DNA from: Saprospiraceae bacterium
GTDB lineage: Bacteria; Bacteroidota; Bacteroidia; Chitinophagales; Saprospiraceae
Direction: 5' to 3'
DNA: 64,000 nucleotides
Assembly: GCA_016710265.1 (NCBI GenBank)
Contig: JADJJL010000001.1
Span: 248,001-312,000, forward strand
The notes under the pieces are model-generated. The model was not told where the DNA came from. It made no database searches and worked only from the letters and a program-made list of their open reading frames with translations. Below, in pieces: positions 57,561 to 64,000 of the stretch. The position numbers and the translations under genes are program-made. How positions within the stretch are numbered: the stretch's first letter is position 1; each line of letters opens with the position of its first letter.

Positions 57561-58761
57561 TTTAGTTCGGTAAGGATAACGTATCGTGTACATTTTCTCA
57601 ATTTCCGCTTTCAACAAAACTCTAAGATTTTCAATATTCTCCATAGACTTTGCAGAAATAAATTCCATTTGACAATTGTATTTATTTTGAAGACTTTCTC
57701 TAAGATCTGCCTCGATCTGATTTTTGGTGGATTGATCCACTAAATCATCAAAAGTGATTTCCCTCCAGCTGTCCATTTTATTGAAAATCATGATGACTTG
57801 TTTTTCTTTCAAGCCCATGTCTTCTAATGTTTTTTGAACAGTCTGGATTTGATCATGAAATGCAGGATGAGCTACATCGATTACATGCAACAAAATATCA
57901 CTTTCTCTAACTTCGTCCAGGGTAGATTTAAAACTTTCGATCAAATGATGGGGAAGTTTTCTGATAAATCCGACGGTGTCTGACAATAAAAAAGGCATCG
58001 CATCCCAGACCACTTTTCGTACGGTAGTATCTAAGGTAGCGAACAATTTATTCTCAGCAAAAACATCCGATTTACTAACCAGATTCATCAGCGTGGATTT
58101 ACCCACATTGGTATAACCCACCAACGAGACCCTGATCATTTCATCCCTATTCTTACGCTGCGTCACATTTTGAAGATCGATTTTCTCCAATTTTTTCTTC
58201 AGCATGGCAATCTTTTCCTTGACGATCCTTCGGTCCGTTTCGATTTCCTGTTCACCCGGTCCACGCATCCCAATACCTCCTCGTTGTCTTTCAAGGTGGG
58301 TCCACATACCTCTCAACTTTGGGTAAATGTATTGGAGTTGTGCAAGCTCCACTTGGGTGCGTGCTTGTGCGGTTTGAGCCCCTGCTTGCAAAAATATCAA
58401 GGATCAAAAAACTCCGATCGATGATTTTTATTTTTAGAATTTCTTCTAAAATATTTTGTTGCTTGCCGCTCAGATCATCATCAAATATGACCATGTCTGC
58501 AGGGAACAAATCAATGTATGCGGCTATTTCCTCCACTTTTCCTTTGCCTATGTAGGTGCGGCTGTCCGGTCCATTTAGTTTTTGGATATAACGCTTGATG
58601 ACCACGGCACCTGCAGTGAGGGCAAGAAACTCCAATTCATCCAGATGCTCCTGCACCAAAGCCTCGGATTGACCCGGCAGGATTAGACCTACTAAAATGG
58701 CCTTTTCGGGTTCTTGAGATTTTGGCTGGGAAACCTGTCTGGTATTCCAGCTAGAATTCAA
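57552..58761 (-). CDS. hflX: GTPase HflX (frameshift)
   Basis: About 403 codons after one correction. The N-terminal domain (KAILVGLILPGQSEALVQEHLDELEFLALTAGA ... DSRTYIGKGKVEEIA ... VIFDDDLSGKQQNILEE) and IIDRSFLILDIFASR lead into AQTAQARTQVELAQLQY once one G is removed from a GGGG run near 58384. Then come the glycine-rich linker (RGGIGMRGPGEQEIETDRR) and the G domain (GYTNVGKSTLMN, DTVGFI, NKMD). HflX binds the 50S subunit and splits stalled ribosomes in stress. The break is almost certainly a consensus error. The C-terminus abuts the heptamer array. Confidence 0.9.
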
Positions 58762-58821
58762 AATTTATTATATTAAGTATTAAAAAATATATAAAATATA
58801 TTATATCAGTATTTTATATCG

Positions 58822-59175
58822 TTATTTTAGATTGCTGTAGCCACCTAGATTGACCACATTTTTAAAACCTTTGCTCTTCAGAAATTCAGTGGCTTGTCCA
58901 CTTCTTCCACCGGCTGCGCAATATAGATAATAGGTCTTATTCTTATCGAAATTCATGCTGGCTTTTTCAAAATCGCCATTGGTCCAATCGTGGTGTTTTG
59001 CCAGCTTGTGATGACCGGAGTTCCATTCCGCAACAGTACGGACGTCTATGAGGATTCCAGGTTTTTTATCCATCAATTCTTTGACATTCACAGTTTTGTC
59101 TTGAGCATAGTTGCATTGAATAAAACCAAAGCTTGTAAAAAGTAGACTTAAAAGAACAATTTGATGGATTTTCAT
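58822..59175 (-). CDS. exported rhodanese-like sulfurtransferase
   Basis: 117 residues from ATG 59175: signal peptide (KIHQIVLLSLLFTSFGFIQCNYAQ), then a single rhodanese domain (GILIDVRTVAEWNSGHH ... TYYLYCAAGGRSGQATEFL ... VVNLGGYSN). The active-site Cys is in CAAGGRS, with the usual six-residue loop. It should be a periplasmic sulfur-relay or thiol enzyme. An upstream frame extension reaches through the tRNA gene and is not translated. No operon partner; the tRNA gene lies 26 bases upstream. Confidence 0.9.
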   Translation of the reverse strand: MKIHQIVLLSLLFTSFGFIQCNYAQDKTVNVKELMDKKPGILIDVRTVAEWNSGHHKLAKHHDWTNGDFEKASMNFDKNKTYYLYCAAGGRSGQATEFLKSKGFKNVVNLGGYSNLK

Positions 59176-59201
59176 TTCTGTATATTGAATATTAAAAAAT
59201 G

Positions 59202-59276
59202 TGGGTGTTGGCAGGCTCGAACTGCCGACCTCCGCCCTGTCAAGGCGGCGCTCTGAACCAACTGAGCTAAACACCC
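59202..59276 (-). tRNA. tRNA-Val (GAC anticodon)
   Basis: On the minus strand a complete cloverleaf reads: 7-base acceptor GGGTGTT/AACACCC, D arm GCTC-AGTTGGTTCA-GAGC, anticodon arm CCGCC-TTGACAG-GGCGG with anticodon GAC (Val), variable AGGTC and T arm GGCAG-TTCGAGC-CTGCC. The discriminator is A and no CCA is encoded. It is 75 bases long. Confidence 0.92.
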
Positions 59277-59344
59277 AATGAGGCGCAAAGATATAAACAT
59301 TGTAGATGCGGGGAAGATGTTTTGTAGAAAACTTCAAGCCCGGT

Positions 59345-62254
59345 TTATTTTCTTTTATACACCCAAAATAAAAAGAAAACCAGTATGCCTATCCCAAAAT
59401 AACCCAACCAAGCAAAATTAGATCCTGTTTCAACCGAGGCTGCAGCAGTATTGCCAATTAAAATCATTCCTGCCCAATTTTCTGGATAAACTCCTTTACC
59501 CGAGGCCAAAAAATCTCTTTTACTTTGGGTCAAAGCGACATCTTTGGGCAGGTGGTCCTTGAGGAAATATTTATAAAAACTAGGAATAATTTGAGCAGCC
59601 CCGTTGGTTTGTATTTTCCATAAAGTGGTGATGAAGGCTTTTACACCTGCATAGGCAAATCCTCTTGCCATGCTGATATTGCCTTCTCCGGCTTTGAGTT
59701 CGCCGACCGCAGTTTCACAAGCAGTCAAGGTTATGAGATCCTGATTCAATTTATGATGGTACAATTCTTTTAAATAAAAAAATTGAGATGTATCAGGCGA
59801 GGTGGAATTCTGTCGAAAAGCCACAAAACTCTGATCAGGATTTTGTGATACAAAACCATGTGCACACAAATGTAAATATTTATACTTCTGGCTTGCTTCT
59901 AAAAATTCTTCCTTGGTGGACTCAGCATTTAAACTGGTGGAAGAAACTTCTGCTTGTATACTTTTAATTTCTGCATCTTGATTTCTCATAAAAGGCAGCA
60001 AAGTAGATTCCTTTTGAAAAACCGGAGCAAATAAGCTCAGTTTGTTTTCCAATTTTGATTCTGTTGAACTTTGCATCATCTCATGCAACAAGCTTACTGA
60101 AAAACAATAGCTGATTGTTTTATTTTGAACCAGATAATTGTGGTTCTTTGCCTGCAAAATTAAATCATCCTTGGCTCCATCCACCTTGCACAACAATGCA
60201 TCAAAAGATAATTCATTAAGTCGTCCATCAGGAATAATGATCAAACGTTCAGGTAGTTGATGTTGCTGTATGGTTTTTCCCAAAAGATTTTGATAAAGTG
60301 CATTGGATGCCGAAATAAAATTTTTAATTTTTAGCGGATCAACCGTACCTTGCTCATTCTCTGGATTGATGTTTGCATAAAATTGATCGATTAAAGCATA
60401 GAGATCACCCTTGCGAATAGGGATGGTATCCAAAGCAAATAAATCTTTGGTAAGTACAAAAACATTGAGTCTATCTTCTTGCACAAAATATTGAAGAATG
60501 GCCTGGTTGCTGTCGATCAATTCTTTTTGGATATCCTGTACGTTGGTTTCAGGACCCTTGTATTTTAAGGCAAAATATTCCGGAGCATCTTTTTTTAATT
60601 TTGACAAGAAAGCCATTTTTTTCTGTTCGGCCATTTGCTTGAGCGAATCACTTCCGGAGGCCGCTTTTAATTCGATTTGATTAAGCTCGTCTTGATCTTT
60701 CTGCAAATCTTTGGACAATAATCCAGAAGCATTTTTTAGTCGAGAAGCCTCTAACAATGCAAAAGCTTTTCCTTGCTCAGCAATTTTAAAAGCTTGTTCA
60801 AGATAAAAGGAATCGTTTGATAAATAATAAAGTTGTTTGATATCTTCAAAAGCATCGGGCAACCATTCCTGAGACTGTTTAGCCAACAACATTTTGGCAT
60901 CATCGTTGATCAAGTTTGCACGCAGATCATTGATCAAAGCAAACAAGGTATCGTAGGCAGCATTGGCGTAAGGTAAAAGTTCAAGACTGTCTTGGGCTAG
61001 GCGAAGTCGCGCTCTTCCGATGGAACCAAGAAGAATAAGGCTTGATTGAGTTCTTTTTTTAAATGCAGTTAAATTTGGTAAAACATTTTTTGTTGCCGAA
61101 GAATCCAAAAATTGAATACTGTTGGTATAAGCTTCCAAAGCTTCGTTAATCTTACCTTGTCTATATAAATTGGTTCCAAGATTGATGTTAAGATCATAAA
61201 GTTCATCACTTAAATCAGGGCGCTGAGAAGTAATTAAATCACTAGCTTTTTTGGCGTATTCAGCACCGAATTCATACTGCTTTTTTGATTCATAAAGGGA
61301 GGATAGGTTGATCCAGATATAAATGAGGTACTCCAGATTATTTGTTTTATTAAAATTTTCTTCTGCGTTTAATAAATGTCTCTCAGCATATTTCAAATCA
61401 ATTCCTATCTGACCTCTAGATTGTTTAGACTTGTGCCGATTAAGAAATGAAATCCCCAACAGCATATTCAATCTGCCAATTCTATTATAAAAATCTATTC
61501 CTTTTTCCAACTGAATACAAATTTTAATTCCTCTAGAAATTGCAAGAATTGCTACATTATCTCTATCCAAGCTAGAACAGGCATCTGAAAATGAACTCAA
61601 TAAATTAATATATGTTAAAAATTGAGAATCCAAATTTTGATCAAAGGCTGTAACATTTTTAACAGTATCAAATTCCAACTCCATTTCTTGCATTGCAGTC
61701 ATTGCAAGTTTAAAAGCGGATTGAATTTCATTTAATTGAAGTTGGCATTTGGTCTTTTCAGCATAGACTTTGTAAATAAATTGCCTATTAACTTGCTTCC
61801 TATGCATAATTAAACTATCAAAATAAAAATTCGCATTGACAAAATCCTTCTCATTGAAAAAACACATTCCCAAATTAAAAACAGCTCTATGAATATCATG
61901 TTGTGCTTCTGTATGATAAAATGCCTTCCTCAATTGAATTGCAGAATTGTAAAATATTCTGCCAGTAGGAGGATCAGATTGAAAATAGTATCCACCCATT
62001 GTATGAAACAGATTTGCAAGTTGAATTAGAGAAGAATCCCTTTCTAATTTAGTTGGACTTAACTCCAAAACTTTTGAAGCAATTGAGATCCAAGCACTGT
62101 CAGTAAGAGTTGAATCTGTTTGAATTAAATTTAAGTATTGTAAAACAGATTCATTAGCCAGAAATTTCGACTCTGTTCTATTCAATTGTTGACATCCATT
62201 CGAACAAAAGAATAAAAAAGAAACTATGAAAATTAATAAATTTTTAATATTCAA
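59345..62254 (-). CDS. TPR-CHAT caspase-like lipoprotein
   Basis: 969 residues. Signal peptide with probable lipobox (SFLFFCSNGC, then QQ). Residues about 30-480 are TPR-type helical repeats (FNLGMCFFNEKDFVNANFYFD, LGTNLYRQGKINEALEAYTNSI). After an LREQ/QAILQYF linker comes a CHAT protease domain (about 620-930) with catalytic His799 in LHLCAHGF and Cys846 in LTACETAVG, plus the family's GEGNISMARGFAYAGVKAFITTLWK. A C-terminal membrane helix (WLGYFGIGILVFFLFWVYK) follows. CHAT is a separase/caspase-like (clan CD) peptidase domain. Here it is anchored at the envelope, unlike cytosolic TPR-CHAT effectors such as Craspase. It lies 47 bases downstream of, and is co-oriented with, a subtilase lipoprotein gene. 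Confidence 0.9.
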   Translation of the reverse strand: MNIKNLLIFIVSFLFFCSNGCQQLNRTESKFLANESVLQYLNLIQTDSTLTDSAWISIASKVLELSPTKLERDSSLIQLANLFHTMGGYYFQSDPPTGRIFYNSAIQLRKAFYHTEAQHDIHRAVFNLGMCFFNEKDFVNANFYFDSLIMHRKQVNRQFIYKVYAEKTKCQLQLNEIQSAFKLAMTAMQEMELEFDTVKNVTAFDQNLDSQFLTYINLLSSFSDACSSLDRDNVAILAISRGIKICIQLEKGIDFYNRIGRLNMLLGISFLNRHKSKQSRGQIGIDLKYAERHLLNAEENFNKTNNLEYLIYIWINLSSLYESKKQYEFGAEYAKKASDLITSQRPDLSDELYDLNINLGTNLYRQGKINEALEAYTNSIQFLDSSATKNVLPNLTAFKKRTQSSLILLGSIGRARLRLAQDSLELLPYANAAYDTLFALINDLRANLINDDAKMLLAKQSQEWLPDAFEDIKQLYYLSNDSFYLEQAFKIAEQGKAFALLEASRLKNASGLLSKDLQKDQDELNQIELKAASGSDSLKQMAEQKKMAFLSKLKKDAPEYFALKYKGPETNVQDIQKELIDSNQAILQYFVQEDRLNVFVLTKDLFALDTIPIRKGDLYALIDQFYANINPENEQGTVDPLKIKNFISASNALYQNLLGKTIQQHQLPERLIIIPDGRLNELSFDALLCKVDGAKDDLILQAKNHNYLVQNKTISYCFSVSLLHEMMQSSTESKLENKLSLFAPVFQKESTLLPFMRNQDAEIKSIQAEVSSTSLNAESTKEEFLEASQKYKYLHLCAHGFVSQNPDQSFVAFRQNSTSPDTSQFFYLKELYHHKLNQDLITLTACETAVGELKAGEGNISMARGFAYAGVKAFITTLWKIQTNGAAQIIPSFYKYFLKDHLPKDVALTQSKRDFLASGKGVYPENWAGMILIGNTAAASVETGSNFAWLGYFGIGILVFFLFWVYKRK

Positions 62255-62301
62255 TTCGCAAAATTAATTAAATTAAATACTTATGACTGTACTAAACCGA
62301 A

Positions 62302-63723
62302 TTATTGACACAAAAGGTTTTTAATTTCATTTAAATTTTTAATAGATCTAAAGGGAAGACCATTCAATGGAGGAGTGTGTAAAGTAGAATAAACATTAAT
62401 CAGTGTATCTTTTAATTGCGCTGGGGTTAAACCAGGGTTTTTTGCAAGAATTGCTGCTAATAGTCTACTTACATATGGTGTCGAAAATGAAGTTCCTGAC
62501 ATATTGGCAAAACCAGTCGGTACATCACTTGTTTGCAAATATTTTGGAAAACAAGCAGTAATTCCATTTCCAGGAGCTGTTGTATTCATGTGGTTAAAAT
62601 CAGCTCTATTTGAAAATGATGAAATAGTATTAATACCTCCATTTACATCTGTAGAACCAATTGAAATGAAATTATTATACCTATCTGCCAAATAGGCTGG
62701 ATAAAACTTTACATTATCATTTAAAACGACTGAATCATTTCCCATTGCTGCAACAATGGTGATATTATTTGATGCAGCTAGCTCAATAACATATTTAAGA
62801 TCATTTTGAATAGTACTATCTATTCGGAGATGCAAAGGAACACTACTATTAATTTCAAACTTAAAACCAAGGCTTAAATTAATAATATTTGGTTGCTGTG
62901 AAATTGCATATACCATCCCACATAAAAAATCCATGAAAGTGGTAGAAGTATCAACTTTATTAAAAATTGAAACATTTGATGTTTTAATATGCAAGTTCGA
63001 TAAGTTAAAGTTGTAATTACTGACGCCTCCTAAAATACTATTTACAGAACATCCATGTCCCAATGAATCAAAGGGTTCAATGTGTCCATTTGCGAATGTG
63101 GGTAAATGTATTCCGAAAATATTACTATTCTCAATACATCCATTATTAAGATTATAATACCAGTTTGAGTTTGTATTCCCATAGTCAAAGGTTGAATCTA
63201 TACCTGTGTCTAAAATAACAATTTGAATTGTATTTGAACTTGACAAACAAGAATTCGGAAAAGTATCAAATTCGAATTGGCTGATTTGCGGAACTAATTT
63301 GTCCATACTCCTTGTAAATGAAATTGGTAACTGGTTTTTTATTATTACATTAGGCAAAATCCCTCCAGCTGGTTGGCCAGATGTGTTTCCTCTTGAAACA
63401 ACCGTACCCACATCCACTGGAGTCATTGAAGGATTCACCCATAACTCAAATGGTAAATCACAGTCGCAAGCATTCACTAAATCAAACTCTAGACTATCCA
63501 AAAAGATTCTATTTAAGTCAATATCTGGATCACTTGTATCTAAAATAAATTGGTTTACCACATATTGCAAATTTGAACCTCGGATTGTCGCAATATTTCG
63601 ACTTGGACTTGGAACCGGTTCTGGTTTCTTACAACAATTTTTGCAAATATCACAACATCCGGTTGCCCAAATCAGGATTAGAAAAATAATGCTCAATCCA
63701 AGTGTAAATCTTAAAGTAGCCAT
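62302..63723 (-). CDS. S8 subtilisin-like protease lipoprotein
   Basis: 473 residues from ATG 63723: signal peptide with lipobox ATGC (Cys23), followed by an unusual Cys cluster CCDICKNCC (23-31) and a Pro/Ser linker. Residues about 45-150 are an N-terminal domain. The peptidase domain has Asp172 in VILDTGID, His223 in SLGHGCSV, an Asn in AAMGND (329) and the nucleophile Ser412 in MSGTSFSTPY, so the triad is complete. The C-terminus ends soon after the catalytic domain, with no T9SS sorting domain. It is first gene of a two-gene operon with the TPR-CHAT lipoprotein. An in-frame ATG at 63786 would add 21 residues before the signal peptide. Confidence 0.9.
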   Translation of the reverse strand: MATLRFTLGLSIIFLILIWATGCCDICKNCCKKPEPVPSPSRNIATIRGSNLQYVVNQFILDTSDPDIDLNRIFLDSLEFDLVNACDCDLPFELWVNPSMTPVDVGTVVSRGNTSGQPAGGILPNVIIKNQLPISFTRSMDKLVPQISQFEFDTFPNSCLSSSNTIQIVILDTGIDSTFDYGNTNSNWYYNLNNGCIENSNIFGIHLPTFANGHIEPFDSLGHGCSVNSILGGVSNYNFNLSNLHIKTSNVSIFNKVDTSTTFMDFLCGMVYAISQQPNIINLSLGFKFEINSSVPLHLRIDSTIQNDLKYVIELAASNNITIVAAMGNDSVVLNDNVKFYPAYLADRYNNFISIGSTDVNGGINTISSFSNRADFNHMNTTAPGNGITACFPKYLQTSDVPTGFANMSGTSFSTPYVSRLLAAILAKNPGLTPAQLKDTLINVYSTLHTPPLNGLPFRSIKNLNEIKNLLCQ

Positions 63724-63966
63724 AATTTTAGTTTTTAAAGGTTTTGTTTGATTGTGTAAAAATAGCAGAATAATTAAGGCATACAAGAAAATAAATTGTA
63801 AAATTTTTTTATCAAGCAGCCAAAATCGAACAACTTAGAGGAAAGTAGAAAAATCAAAAGTGTAATACATTGAATGATTTGTCTTTATATAATTAAATTT
63901 GTATATATTTAAACGAACTTAATTTTAATTCTTAGGATATCCATCGCGGCAGACCTTAATTTCTTT

Positions 63967-63974
63967 TACCTTTG
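63967..63974 (+). promoter_or_regulatory. -7 element TACCTTTG at window edge
   Basis: A perfect TAccTTTG followed by CAAAC occurs 26 bases before the end of the window, on the plus strand. It probably drives a gene beyond the window. It diverges from the subtilase operon. Confidence 0.5.
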
Positions 63975-64000
63975 CAAACTAAAATCAGACTTTAGTCGTA

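Noticed and set aside
59177..59337. Upstream extension of the rhodanese reading frame, 54 extra residues
   Set aside because: It translates the tRNA-Val gene; a perfect signal peptide begins at the internal ATG 59175.

Overview
The window looks like a chromosomal segment of a Bacteroidota member, most likely a Saprospiraceae-type bacterium. The evidence is low GC, perfect TAnnTTTG promoter elements ahead of several genes, many secreted proteins ending in type IX secretion (T9SS) sorting domains (NP-x-x-D/K ... GVY/GIY ... K), LytTR and propeller sensor kinases, SusC-type regulatory domains, DUF5916 and BatD proteins. Nothing indicates a plasmid or phage.

Layout. (1) 1-10.5 kb is an accessory patchwork: an RDD membrane protein, orphan hypotheticals, broken genes (SatD-like, PhnB/VOC-like) and two modules that both begin with a DUF3781 gene and end with a UvrD-like helicase. 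The left module is truncated at both ends and holds a prolyl oligopeptidase. The right one is intact and holds a GNAT enzyme and a mazEF-type toxin-antitoxin pair. (2) 10.5-20.3 kb has an S41 protease, a LytTR regulator with a propeller/Y_Y_Y sensor kinase, secreted proteins, a class C beta-lactamase-like hydrolase and a Cdd1 HhH protein. (3) 20.6-27 kb has an AraC regulator and a minus-strand potassium-uptake operon: KdpD-like kinase, KdpE-like regulator, Kup transporter, beta-barrel porin. (4) 27-32.5 kb has a DUF5916 outer-membrane protein, a hairpin-rich repeat element and two BatD-type proteins. (5) 32.5-50.5 kb is rich in surface proteins: beta-helix, PKD, WD-like, a large HExxH/PKD/beta-helix protein, an M43 protease and an OmpA-like coiled-coil lipoprotein, followed by a ROK kinase. 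(6) 50.5-59 kb has small accessory genes, PhoD phosphatase, YidD, DUF1272, M29 aminopeptidase, a WG-repeat protein, a beheaded FucP-type transporter beside a four-helix-bundle gene framed by heptamer repeat arrays, and HflX. (7) 58.8-64 kb has a rhodanese, tRNA-Val, a TPR-CHAT lipoprotein and an upstream subtilase lipoprotein in one operon.

Many otherwise ordinary genes (hflX, yidD, DUF1272, ROK, PhoD, the sensor kinase, the OmpA-like lipoprotein, BatD) carry one or more single-base shifts, nearly all in short homopolymers, with coding continuing in the next frame. This pattern fits residual long-read consensus errors better than mass gene decay, so I report these genes at reconstructed full length and mark each shift. 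Truncations with missing sequence (SatD-like, PhnB-like, DUF3781 remnant, helicase fragment, FucP fragment) are treated as real pseudogenes.

The most interesting candidates are the subtilase plus TPR-CHAT lipoprotein operon, the four-helix-bundle gene with heptamer arrays at a gene breakpoint, the twin DUF3781/helicase-bounded modules with different cargo, and the Kup operon under a shortened KdpDE-like system.
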